DNA of 64,000 bases from Phoma sp. XZ068 (Eukaryota; Ascomycota; Dothideomycetes; Pleosporales; Didymellaceae): assembly GCA_004835665.1 (NCBI GenBank), contig RBKR01000020.1, forward strand, positions 1,139,261 to 1,203,260, read 5' to 3'. Both the position numbers and the translations under genes were made by a program. Shown here one piece after another: positions 45,412 through 55,342 of this stretch. The notes under the pieces were generated by a model. That model did no database searches, was not told the origin of the DNA, and saw only the letters and a program-made list of their open reading frames with translations. Each line of letters begins with the position of its first letter. Position 1 is the first letter of the stretch.

Positions 45412-46923
45412 CTATTTTGTATGGTCAACCAATCGGATGATCTTGCCAGCCGTCTCACTCCGCACCATGTCCTTTAGTCCAACCGATCTGAGATGAAACA
45501 GGTGATCAACCTTCGGGTACACATTGAAAAATGCCAAAAGCTCAGACCTGAGCTGTGATTGGGTCAAGATGGCTGCTGACTGCTCCTCCCGTATAACCCT
45601 CACCTCCATGGTATGCTCTCCAGTGTCTTTGGTGATATAGAGGACAATCTGCCAATCAAAAACACCCCAGTTGGCTGTATTCATGACCTCTTCAACAGCT
45701 CTGAAGTCATAAAAGTTTGCTTGCCATTTGAAGGATTCCGCACGATCTCGTCCATAGAATCGCAGGATTCTCAGGTTCCCAGCACCATCACCAACAGAAG
45801 CACGTATCTCGGGAGTTACATCATGCAAGGAGCCTATATCTCCCGTATAATATCGGACTAGTGGGTGGCGCAGCTTTTGAAGAGAGGTGAGCACAATGAT
45901 GCCAGCAGTACCACGAGGGACCGTTTCGACGAGCTGGTTTCCTCTACCCTGATCGGCGGTTTCTGATGCAGCCGGCACAATCTCAACGATCATCGCTCGT
46001 TCGTCGTATATCAGGTCCACAAACTCTGCATGATGACCGGTAAGGGTGTGGTTGGCGACGGCCCATGGTCCTGCCTCGGCGCTTCCATAGATGGCTCCAT
46101 AGAATAACGGCCCGCGAGTACCCCCGAACACTTGGTCGAGGTAAGTTTGCTGCTGAACTGGAAGCATCTCTGAAGTGTATATTATTTTATCGAAATGGAT
46201 ACTGGCGCGCGTTTTCGAAACATGACGCGCAAACTGAATTAACTGGCTAGGGGCCCCGGCAAGGACGTTGGGTTGCAGCTGATGACAAGTCCTGACGAGA
46301 CGGTCTGGATCCATACTATGTCCGGCCATCAGTGTAGACACTCCCGCATGTTCCAAGGTCTCCGATACAATGCTCAATGATCTGAAGTATTTAGTGGAAT
46401 GAAATCTCGAAAGTATGACTAGAAATGCTCACCTGTACAAATTTCCGGTGGTGTTCAGTACAATGGCTAAATCGCCATCACCTGCAATACCACACTGGAC
46501 CAGGAGGTGCCCAGCGAACGCTCGGATAGCTCTAGTTTCTTGTGCATCAGTAAAAAAGGGCATCGGATCGCCCTTTCCGCTGCCGCCTCCCGTAATACCA
46601 ATGATAGCTCCGCTTCGGAACGATCCGCCTTCCGTAGTGTTCCGGCTCATTTCCCTCGTAGTTTTGGCAAGCCTTTCCTTTTTAGTGATAGGCAAACTTT
46701 GCAAGGTTGCAGAAGAACCGGGAGTAGCCTTTAGTGCCTTGGCCACTTCTTCATATCCAGGTGCTGAGCTTTGGCTATCGGAATAGAACGGATGCATTCC
46801 TGCAACAGCTAATATCTGTTCCAGCTTGTAAGGTCCCCGGTATTGATTGATCTGCGGTGGGAGGCTCGATTTACTGATTGCTGAGTTGGAATCCATTCTG
46901 AACCGAGTATTTAGAAAATGCAC
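45412..46923 (-). CDS. PaaK-like AMP-forming ligase (phenylacetate-CoA ligase family)
   Basis: Acyl-adenylating enzyme of the phenylacetate-CoA ligase/F390-synthetase type. Exons are 46923-46433 and 46381-45412, with a 51-nt intron, giving 486 aa; the join reads NLYRSLSIVSE. The glycine-rich ATP loop is ITGGGSGKG. Further motifs are YGSAEAGPWAV (adenine/acyl region), RYYTGDIG with the ribose-binding Asp, and FYGRDRAESFKW. A start at 46896 (MDSNSA) is equally possible. It has no carrier or reductase domain. It is divergent from the ATP-grasp-like gene across 393 bp. In this cluster it could activate an aryl or alkyl acid, or the product of the decarboxylase branch, for CoA or amide formation. 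The substrate cannot be read from the sequence. Confidence 0.86.
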
Positions 46924-47316
46924 CGTGGTTGATGCTTGAATGGGCGAGGAATATCAGAAGTGAGGATTGATTACTGAATTTATTCCCATCAATTATGCGC
47001 CATGTCCGTAAAAGGAAATGAATGGTTGATGCATATTGTAGTATGCTGCTGGGTGACTTAGTTTTGCAACGTCACCTGCAGGATTATTATATTGCAAGCT
47101 TCAGAAAATAGCACCGAACAAATAGGGGCCGACATATTTGCATGTCCGAGGAAGCTTACGCAGCACATGCACATCTCCAAGTCAGGGTTAGGGTTAGTTT
47201 TTTTTTTGCGGGGTGGGGGAGGGACGGCCATCGCACTTCTGTGAGTCGAAATCTGCTTTCAATCTTGATTCAGATTCAGAATTCGTACCAAATCATATTT
47301 TCTTTGCAGATTCATT
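46924..47316. promoter_or_regulatory. Shared upstream region of ligase and ATP-grasp-like genes
   Basis: A 393-bp gap between divergent starts. It contains two telomere-type hexamers (47184-47197), directly followed by a poly-T run and a G-rich tract. Joint regulation of the two genes is inferred from the layout. Confidence 0.5.
47178..47197 (+). repeat. Interstitial telomere-like repeat
   Basis: The sequence reads CAAGTC followed by AGGGTTAGGGTTAG. The same CAAGTC-AGGGTTAGGGTTA string occurs in the true subtelomere at 62178-62195. It lies about 16.7 kb from the chromosome end. Confidence 0.85.
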
Positions 47317-48896
47317 ATGGATCTTCCTGAGTTTGTTCAAGTTAATCTTTCCACTACCTCACCTGATTGCGCTAGATTGAACGACAATCACGAATCCATA
47401 TCTTCGATAGTGGATGGGAGTGCGTTACAGACAGTCTTTCGAGATTCAGGCCCCTGGCCTGCCGGTCTAGCTGAGGCTACTCAACCAGTCCCCATCTTTT
47501 TGCCAAAGAGTCGTATGAGCGAGCTGCAGCAACTATGTGAGAGTATTCACTTAGCTGTATGTGATATCATCGATAGATGGTGGGATGATTCAGATGCAAG
47601 ATTCTGGGAACGAATGCCATTAGATCCTAGAGCAGAGGCGGTACTTCGCTGGATCAGCGACAGAAAGGGCTCCAAGGGACAATTTCGAGAGATTAGTGGT
47701 TTTTGGAGACCTGATGTGTTGATCAGCGACGATCCAAGCGCTTTCAACAAGACGTCCACCAAAGCCAGCGATTTCGGGCCATTCAAGGTGTGTGAGATCA
47801 ATTGCCGCTATCCTCTGAGCGGCTATATTGTCGCATCTACCTTGGAGACGTTTCATTCGAGACACATGTCCGAACATGCTGTCTTCCAGACAACAGTCGG
47901 AAAAGTGAGTTTTTGAGAATATCACGAGTTGGGCAATGGCTGATATTTTTTGCGTCCAAGGTCGACTCAGTCATCAAAAAAAAGTTTTCCCCATACAAAG
48001 TAATTTGGTTTCTGCATGGCGAAAACATCCAGCATGTGGACTTCATCAACATGAGCTCCTATTTCCGAAAACAAGGGCTGGGTGAGGCTCGATTTGTTCG
48101 ACCGGAACACCTTAGTGTTGAACACGATCCCAACTCTGCGTCAGGGCGCAAGCTCGTCGCAACTACGTCGGCCTCGGACCTCTTTCACCAGGACGAAACA
48201 CACACAAGAATGCAAATCGATCTTATAGTCATCGAGGCACGCCAGGCACAGTTGATCAACCTACCAAAGGATGTATTGCAAGAACTCGCCTTGCGCTCAG
48301 TGAATGATCTTCGCAGTATTTTTCTGGCACACGACAAACGCATGCTTGCTATTATTCTTTCCGAGTTGGATAATCTCGTGTCCAAGCGAAGGGTTCTTTC
48401 ACATACACAATCAGAGTGCCTGAGGCAGGGTCTAGCACAAACTTACATAGCGAAGTCAAAGAACATGCTACAGGAAATTGAAAAGCTGCGCAACGGTATA
48501 GAGTCGAAGGACAATTGGGTGTTGAAGCCTATCGCCAGTGGAAAGGGCAAAGGGATAGTATTTGGGACTGAGATCCCGACAAAGGAGAAGTTTTGTAACC
48601 TCTTAGAGGCCAACGAATGCACAGGAGCATATGTGCTACAGCGAGTAGTTGACCAGCCTCGTTTTCCTATGGTTTCAGCTATAAGAGGGAGTCTCGTAGG
48701 CGATGGAAACAACAAAAGCCACTTATCGACGGGGCCTCTCCGATATCTTGTAGGCACATTTATGATGTCGGATGGTCAATTTTTGGGTACACTCTGGAGA
48801 GCTTCACCAGAACCCATCTGTGCATTTGCGCAGGGTGCTTGGCTGCTCAATGCAGTCACTGAAAGGGCATCTGTTGAGCCATATTTCGAAGTGTAG
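47317..48896 (+). CDS. ATP-grasp-like protein, putative amide ligase
   Basis: Exons 47317-47904 and 47961-48896 with a 56-nt intron; the join reads TTVGKVDSVIKKK; 507 aa. The protein has no signal peptide. Seen in the sequence are RPDVLISD, a VCEINCRYPLSGY segment, and a C-terminal NWVLKPIASGKGKGIVFG that looks like the lysine plus glycine-rich loop of an ATP-grasp fold, followed by GAYVLQRVVDQPRF and a GTLWRASP segment near the end. ATP-grasp enzymes join a carboxylate to an amine through an acyl phosphate, which would suit amino-acid ligation here. The family assignment rests on these motifs only, and I do not recognise a characterised close relative. Confidence 0.7.
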
Positions 48897-49212
48897 TTTT
48901 ACCAGAAGGCTGAAATAGCTCTACCGGATCAAGCAAAGAAAAAAAAGAATACGAATATTAAAATGATATTTTTATCTAAATCCCTGAGTCATACACACAA
49001 CATGCACGGAGTTGACTTTGAATTCGACATGAGAATACAGCTTTTCATAGCACTCCTGGTACTAGTTGCACCGAATACCGCATGGAAAACCAGTTGACAG
49101 GAGAGCCTGACTATTCCTCATATGGTTTAGTAATTATGTCGCCAATACAAAAGCGGATCGTTACGGCAAGAACATTCTCACTACAAACTTCTCCAGGCTA
49201 CTTCATCGCCAA
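48897..49212. other. Intergenic
   Basis: A 316-bp spacer between two plus-strand genes. It probably holds a terminator and a promoter; nothing else was seen. Confidence 0.4.
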
Positions 49213-49922
49213 TTGCACTTGAACATGGCTTCTGTCACACATGACGCCGTTTCCTCACAAGATAGCAGCTATGGGAGGTTCTATTTCACATACGGGAGTA
49301 ACATGCATCTTCAGCAAATGGCACAACGCTGTGAAGAGAGCATTCTCTACTCGAAAGGCCGACTCAAAGGTTACAAATGGCAAATCAACAGCCGTGGGGG
49401 CGCAAATATTGTCAGAGGAAATGAAGCAGATTTTGTCGAGGGCCTCATTTTCATTATATCCTCTCGTGATCTAGATTCTTTGCGGAAGTATGAGAAGATC
49501 TCAGAGGGATATTTTGTGGAAAAGGAAATCGACATCAACATCGAGAAACTATCAATCCCCGCTTTCGAAAGACAGAAGACGACCAGAATTGCCGAAGAAA
49601 TAGCCATGTATCGAGCCAAAGTTGAAGCAGGAGGACCATTGGGATCTTGGCAAGCCCGTCTGAAGAACGAAAAGCGTACCAAGGAGAATACATGTATGTT
49701 TGGTGTAGTATTCCATGCCACGTTTGTACTTGTACTAAGACGTATCAAGTTGAAAACAGTGTAGCTCGCAATGTTTTGGTATACGTTGTCCCTGAATATT
49801 GCGAGGATGGTAAAATCAGAAAAGAATATATTGGGCGGATGGAATCTGCAATAATCGATGCTGAAGTCTTTGGGGTCTCTGAGCACTATATCAAAACCTC
49901 GCTCCATCCTTGTATGTTTTGA
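49213..49922 (+). CDS. Gamma-glutamylcyclotransferase-like protein
   Basis: Exons 49213-49693 and 49765-49922 with a 71-nt intron; 212 aa. The GGCT-like fold is marked by FTYGSNMHLQQMAQRC (the YGSN substrate loop) near the N-terminus, then GYKWQINSRGGANI and VEGLIFIISSRDLDSLRKYEKISEG, where the Glu after KY is the candidate catalytic acid/base. The C-terminal EYIGRMESAIIDAEVFGVSEHYI segment matches the family ending only after splicing to the AG at 49763-49764. These enzymes release gamma-glutamyl groups as 5-oxoproline. A start at 49225 is also possible. In this cluster it could remove a gamma-glutamyl protecting group. Confidence 0.83.
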
Positions 49923-50121
49923 AAACAGACAATCGTTGAGCACAAACATTCTAGAGGACTAGCATACAAGAATGAGTACATCCTCTGGTATTTTGTTAAG
50001 AAAATGAATTCGAAAGACTAGATTCTTCCATGTACATCGTTGATATATACTGTGATATGTAATATACTTGTGCCATCTCTAGGTATGATTCATGTGTCAT
50101 GCCATCAAGAACAAACTAAAG

Positions 50122-51795
50122 CTACGGTATTAATCTTCCAATGTCCCTTGGAAATAGCGTAGCTTCCCGAACGTCATCGAGACCCAAGAACCCCTGAAGC
50201 AACCTATTAACCCCTAGTCCGCAGCCGCCATGACGTGGCATACCAGTCCTGAAAGCAGTCAGGTAAGGTTGCCACTTTTCGGCTTTTGGATCTAATGGCG
50301 GGCCACAAACACCAGCAGACATTGCCTCGCACAGCTCATTATAGGAATTAATACGCTGGCTGCCAGAGCATATTTCTCGTCCTCTGACGATAGTATCCCA
50401 AGTATTAGAAAGACCTCGAACATCGGGGTTCGCTTGAGAATTAAATTGACGCATAGACGCTGGAAACTGGTCGATTGTGAATACGTCCGTGCCACCCCAA
50501 CTAGACGACGTACGGAAATGACGACCAAGAGCAGCTTCTTCCTCATCACTGTACGAAACTATGAGCTATTGAAGCTTACGAATAGGCGGTATAAAAGGGT
50601 TCAATTACTTACGTGAAATTTTTGTCATCTTCCGTTGCAAAACCAAGCTCTTCTCTCAACATGCGTTTGGCCTCTAAGAAAGTGATGCGGGGCACTTTTC
50701 CCGATTCGTCGAGACCGATTTTGAAATCTCTTGCTGATGGATATAGACTCATGAAAGCCTCAATGAGATGCCGGTACTGCTTCCGCTGCTGCAAGCCCCT
50801 GAAAACGAACACCAGCATGGATTCGATCAATTCCATCACCTCATGATAATCATTCTGAAAGACCATGCCGATATCGAGTACTGTGAACTAGAGCAGATGA
50901 GGCCTTAGCGAAAACTTAAAAGGTACTTTAGGTGGGGTTCAAACTCTCGAACGGCGAATAACTCCTTACCTCGGTCAAATGTCTCGAGGATTCGCAAGAT
51001 TTGACTTCAGCCCGAAAAACAGGCCCGATCTCGAAAACGCGCTGCATGTCCATCGAGAGTGCCATTTGCTTGTGATGCTGAGAGCTTTGCGATAGCCATG
51101 CATCCCTTCCAAAATATGGCAAATGAAAGTATTCATTGTCACCGGGAATTGTAGCAGTAATGATGCGAGGTGTGTGAATCCAGTAGAACCCATTCGAGCA
51201 CAGGAACTCGACTATCAACTGACACATGCCGGAGTGCAGTTTAAAGATTACTCCGGAGGCTGCGTGTCTCACATCAATGATGCGATTGTTGAGTTGCTCT
51301 TCGAGACTAGGGAATCGATCCTGTTGCGGCAAAAGAATGTCCGGAGACGCCAGTGCGATAATGTTGATACCACTAACGTACAGTTCGCGCGATAGGGTTA
51401 AGATGTCATCTTGGGAATCCATGTAATGACCATCGCGCTTGGTAGGTTCGAAGCAACCTGTAACACAGATTATAGACTCCCTAGTAATCTCTTTTGCATC
51501 TTTCCATTCTGAGTTTTTAACACTCGTAACCTGGATATTGGCTGTAAGGAAAGTCCGTGAAACTCTGAGCTGAAGTTTGATTTCGTCTGGTTGTCGAGGT
51601 ACCAATATTGAATGAACTCTGGCATCGAATGTTACTGTGCCTTGTCCATGAGCCTCATATTGAAGGTCAAACTAAGATAATTGTTAGACGTATTTTATGT
51701 CTATATCCAGACCATTCTGAAAATCTTACTATGTGATCAACATCCGATAATAAATGAGGATGATAGCCACTGGTTAGATTTTTGACATGACTCAT
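50122..51795 (-). CDS. Aspartyl-tRNA-synthetase-like class II synthetase, stand-alone paralogue
   Basis: Exons 51795-51730, 51671-50970, 50887-50613 and 50548-50122, with introns of 58, 82 and 64 nt, giving 489 aa. An OB-fold-like N-terminal domain (VTFDARVHSI) precedes a class II core. The amino-acid pocket region is SQSSQHHKQMAL (usually QSPQxxKQM). Motif 2 reads VFRAEVKSCESSRHLTE (about 240-256), two residues longer in its loop than the usual FRAEDSNTHRHLTE. REICSGSQRI replaces EEILSGAQRI. Motif 3 is GCGLGVNRLLQ (456-466), with Asn where GLER has Glu. The C-terminal TLFPRD is kept. It is shorter than housekeeping cytosolic AspRS in lacking an N-terminal extension, and no DUF2156 fusion is present. 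Self-resistance copy or repurposed ligase are the main options. Confidence 0.88.
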
Positions 51796-52433
51796 TTTGG
51801 GGCACAGAAGTTTTTTTTGTATAGAAATATTGTTCGAGTAGAAAGGTATGTCGAAAATGCTTTATCTTTATCTCAAGCTATATATAGGATTTATTCTATA
51901 CCATTTATGCCTATCGACTCCGACATTTGGCGTAATCCCCTTTGATTTCCTTCAAATTCCATGAGTTTCCTCTAGTTGACATTCCCCTCTTTTTTGAAAG
52001 GTCTAGACCCTAAAAGCCAAGATCGCAATTCAGGGGTTCTAGAGAGTAGTTGGACTGCACCTTGTCTCCTGCAGAGATCGGCGATAACTATCGTTTGATC
52101 ATTGTAAGCTTTCATGCCTCTGTAGATCGCGCAGCTGAGTGAAAATTAACAAGGATAAATTAAGACAAATTTTGTATAGATTAATCGTAATAACGAAGTA
52201 CGTGGGCTCCTTGCTGACTAACATCAACGAGCTCTATGAAGCTTGTGGGCTTAATCTCGAGAGTTCTTCTCAAAACAATAGAACCTATGCATAGACTAAG
52301 TTGCAAATGATGTTATAAGAACTTCTTAAATAGATAATATGCTACCGGCAAAAGCTCATCAACTATGCACATATTCGCCTACGAATTAGAGCACCTAAGT
52401 GTTCGCTGATCGGTCGTCTCAACTTATCATATT
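51796..52433. other. Intergenic, no gene seen
   Basis: A 638-bp AT-rich spacer between the AspRS-like start and the oxygenase stop. No family-bearing frame was seen. Confidence 0.45.
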
Positions 52434-52946
52434 CTACATAGTGTATGGCCTGAGAAGATATATGATTCCATTTCTTGTCCTTTTAGCCCCTGGAGGAGCC
52501 ACAACCCGATGAGTAGTGGAATGCAGACGACCTTCAGACTTCGACGCAAGATAGTCAGCAATATTAATAAGAACACAACCTTCCACTACCGGTACTGTCT
52601 GCCACTCTTGGATCTGGGACCCATCTCCATCATATATCGGTATCTGTGTAGTTTCTTCATCATACCAGAGCAGCGTGATGAGTCCAAAATCAGTATGCCA
52701 AGGATGAATCACCTTCCCCGCGTCATGAATTGGAGGTTTATATACGATCTTCAACGCTGTATCGCTAGGTATTGTAGGGTCATCACTAAGCTCTGAGATG
52801 TGGATATCTTCGGCGGCACACAATTCGCTGAGTATCGTCTGGACGGAGTTGTTGAAAATCTGAACTGTGCGGGCGATACGTCGTTCTTGTGGCCTGAAGA
52901 TGGCCGGTAGGACCCATTTGCCAAGCTGGAATTCATCGCGGGCAAT
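52434..52946 (-). pseudogene. 2-oxoglutarate/Fe(II) oxygenase, 5'-truncated
   Basis: C-terminal part of an isopenicillin-N-synthase-like dioxygenase. The iron ligands are visible as HTDFG (HxD) and STTHRV (distal His, followed by the 2OG-binding region). The frame is open from 52946, where TTTACAG gives a good splice acceptor before ATTGCCCGC, to the TAG at 52434, which gives 170 residues. Family members have about 300-350. The N-terminal DIOX_N half and a first exon could not be found in the 390 bp between this exon and the telomere-linked module. The gene is therefore probably cut by the rearrangement at that border, although a distant 5' exon is not excluded. Confidence 0.75.
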
Positions 52947-53335
52947 CTGTAAACACTAACCCAGATGGGTAGGCCAACCATTCCAATGGTTGATTTAGGG
53001 GTACGGATTTGTTAGGGACCAGGGCTACAGATTTGCCGCGGATATCTTATCATGGGTACGGTTGGTTTTTCTCCCAACTACGGTCGTTCTGCAACAACAG
53101 ATTGGATCTGCTTCAAACTTGGACATATGTTTTGCGACAATAACCCGCATTACCTGTGCAAGTTGTAGCGAAATCGGCTTTGTAAATCATGGGGGTAGGG
53201 TTTAATGTTGTGGTTAGGGTTGCGCTAGCGCGCGGACAACAACTGCATCAACACAGCAGAACATCAACACTGTAAACACCAACGCAAGAAAGTAACACAC
53301 TAAATGCACAGCACAGAGCAATTGATTACAGCACA
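52947..53335. other. Border between second cluster and telomere-linked module
   Basis: A 389-bp spacer. At 53191-53222 it holds degenerate telomere-like sequence (GGGGGTAGGG and TGGTTAGGGTTG) followed by GCGCTAGCGCGC. Base composition changes here from mixed to GC-rich. It marks a likely recombination junction with subtelomeric DNA. Confidence 0.6.
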
Positions 53336-55129
53336 CTATGTGCCTGCAAAAGGCTTACAGAGCTCGATCAAGGTAAGCTGGCGCATTGCACGGGCGGCCG
53401 CAGGGCTGTTTGTAGTCCTTTGGGAGGGCGCAGGCTTGACGCTGTGGTTGTCACCATCTTCGCCGTCTTCCAGCTCGCTGTCTTCAATCTCCTCCACTTG
53501 CGTCGCTGATGTCGGCGTGTTTGCCTCGATCGACAGCGTTGCCTTCTCGCTGATGGATCCGCCAGAGATGCCTTCTGAGCCTAGCCAGGCGTCCAAGGCC
53601 ATGCTTGCTTTGTGGGCCACCGGATTCGCCTTCGCAACCAACGTGAGCCAGATGTGCCAGAAGGGGATGCGGAGATCGTTCTCGACCCACGAGTTGGAGA
53701 TGATGTCGTGCGGCATCAGGCAGAGCATACCCCAGCCAAGCTGCTTGGCTGCTTCGTACCAGCGGAGCGCTTGGTGCAGCCGCTTCTTGAATCGCTGACG
53801 CTGCTGACGCCCCGACGTAGCGGTGACGGACAGCAGCAGGGCGTCCATGGCCTCGGAGCTGACTTTGCCCCTGCCGCCTCGGTTCTTGGCATCCCTGCTG
53901 CGGGCGACGTCTTGCTCCTTGATCTGGTCCATCCTCTCGGTGTACGCCTTGCCGAGGAAAGCCATGGCCCAGCGGTACTTGATATGGATGATATCCAGCT
54001 CCTGCTCGTAGCGATCGCACAGGCTCCAGGCGGAGGCGAGCGCGCTCTTCGGCACCGTCGAGGCACTGCTCTTCTGCGACAGCGACCAGCGGGTGCGCGA
54101 GGAAGCGGGCGGGCGATCCTCCACGGACTCCTGCGCAAAGGGTGAACCTTGTGTGCGCCAGCTCCGCAGAAAGGCAGCCGCAGAGGCCTGGGAGGTATTA
54201 TTGCCGATGGAGCGGGCCTTGTCGAGCATGCCAGAAGCTGTCAGGTAAGGCGCTGGGGCACTGCTGTACAGGTTGTCGCCATCATCGACCGGCTGCTTGA
54301 GGATCCAAGAGATGAACGGCTCATCCTGCCGCGAGATGGAGGCATAGGCACCGTGTTCCCTGCGAGACGCTGAGTCGGGCGGCGGTACCAACCCAAGGTC
54401 CTGTTTCTTCTGCGCTCGTATGAGCTCCAGCTTCCTGGCGCGCTCCCGCTCAGCACGGCGGTTTTTGTTAGAGACGCTTGTGATCTGGGCGGGTTCCTCC
54501 TGTCCAACCTGTCCATGGACGGGCTCTTTGGGGTCCTCGGCCGCCTCGGGTTCGCAGGGCGGCGCAAGCTGCTCAGGTTCCTCCGCTTCGTCCTCTGCTT
54601 CCAGCGGCGTCGCAGGGCTGGGAGGCTCGGTGGCTTGTCGGAGGCGCTTCAACGGCCGCGCTGAGCTGGATGCAGCAGCACGCTTTGTCGACGGTGGTGG
54701 GGAATCGCGGGGCCGCTGCGCTGAAGGGGGTTCCTTCTGGAAGCCGTCGCTCGGGCTGCTGGCAAGATCCTGCGCTGCAGAGACCAGCCGGGCCCAAGCA
54801 TCAGCAGGCAGCGCGTCCTCGTCGAGCGTCTCCTTCAACAGCCATATCGCCGACAGCGCGGAGTGGGCGACAAAGACAGGCTTGCAGACACTCGTCTCGG
54901 CCGGAATCAGCCAGCCTGCGCTGTGCGGGCGCAATAGAGCATCACGCTGCGAGTCCGAGACAGTGGCCTTGTTCCAAAACAGCTTTCGGTAGTCCAGGTT
55001 CGGCGGGTCGTATGCGAGCCTGTGGGCAAAGCTCGACTCGCTGGCTAGCGGGAAGCTCCGGGGCCCGCCATCGAATTGCTCGGCGGCATCTTCCAACGCG
55101 GAGATCCAGGGTAGATTAGATGGTGACAT
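53336..55129 (-). CDS. 597-aa protein of unknown function, divergent partner of the telomere-linked helicase
   Basis: Single open frame. The N-terminal 100 residues carry aromatic-rich segments (LDYRKLFWNKATVS, HSAGWLIPAE). Residues about 125-260 are low-complexity, rich in Pro, Ser, Glu and Ala, with a basic Arg/Lys stretch (NKNRRAERERARKLELIRAQ) that may form a coiled coil or nuclear signal. The C-terminal 250 residues look structured, with IHIKYRWAMAFLGKAYTERM, RFKKRLHQALRWYEAAKQLGWG and LMPHDIISNSWVENDLRIPFW. No enzyme motif, signal peptide or membrane span was found. Its start lies 213 bp from the helicase start. Being paired head-to-head with the helicase in GC-rich subtelomeric DNA suggests a role in maintaining or mobilising that module. 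I do not recognise the family. Confidence 0.75.
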   Translation of the reverse strand: MSPSNLPWISALEDAAEQFDGGPRSFPLASESSFAHRLAYDPPNLDYRKLFWNKATVSDSQRDALLRPHSAGWLIPAETSVCKPVFVAHSALSAIWLLKETLDEDALPADAWARLVSAAQDLASSPSDGFQKEPPSAQRPRDSPPPSTKRAAASSSARPLKRLRQATEPPSPATPLEAEDEAEEPEQLAPPCEPEAAEDPKEPVHGQVGQEEPAQITSVSNKNRRAERERARKLELIRAQKKQDLGLVPPPDSASRREHGAYASISRQDEPFISWILKQPVDDGDNLYSSAPAPYLTASGMLDKARSIGNNTSQASAAAFLRSWRTQGSPFAQESVEDRPPASSRTRWSLSQKSSASTVPKSALASAWSLCDRYEQELDIIHIKYRWAMAFLGKAYTERMDQIKEQDVARSRDAKNRGGRGKVSSEAMDALLLSVTATSGRQQRQRFKKRLHQALRWYEAAKQLGWGMLCLMPHDIISNSWVENDLRIPFWHIWLTLVAKANPVAHKASMALDAWLGSEGISGGSISEKATLSIEANTPTSATQVEEIEDSELEDGEDGDNHSVKPAPSQRTTNSPAAARAMRQLTLIELCKPFAGT

Positions 55130-55342
55130 AACTGTTTGTTTGTTGATGTAGGAGATACGGCGGAAGAAGAAGGATGTTCGTTGGGTTCAGCCCCTGACCA
55201 GGGTAACGGACCGAACGGAGATCAGCCCGTACAACATGAGCGGGCGCACAAGCTGGGGTGCGAAACTCAACATAATTCAGAGATAAGAGCAGTCGCCTCA
55301 AGGAAAAAAAACACACACAGAGGCTCGCAGAGGACCGCTAAC
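55130..55342. promoter_or_regulatory. Bidirectional promoter of the telomere-linked gene pair
   Basis: A 213-bp gap between the divergent starts at 55129 and 55343. The helicase frame is open back to 55136, so an earlier in-frame start would leave almost no gap. Confidence 0.45.

Noticed and set aside
53304..55119. Several long plus-strand frames opposite the 597-aa gene
   Set aside because: They are antisense shadows in GC-rich DNA, without family motifs, and are explained by the minus-strand gene.
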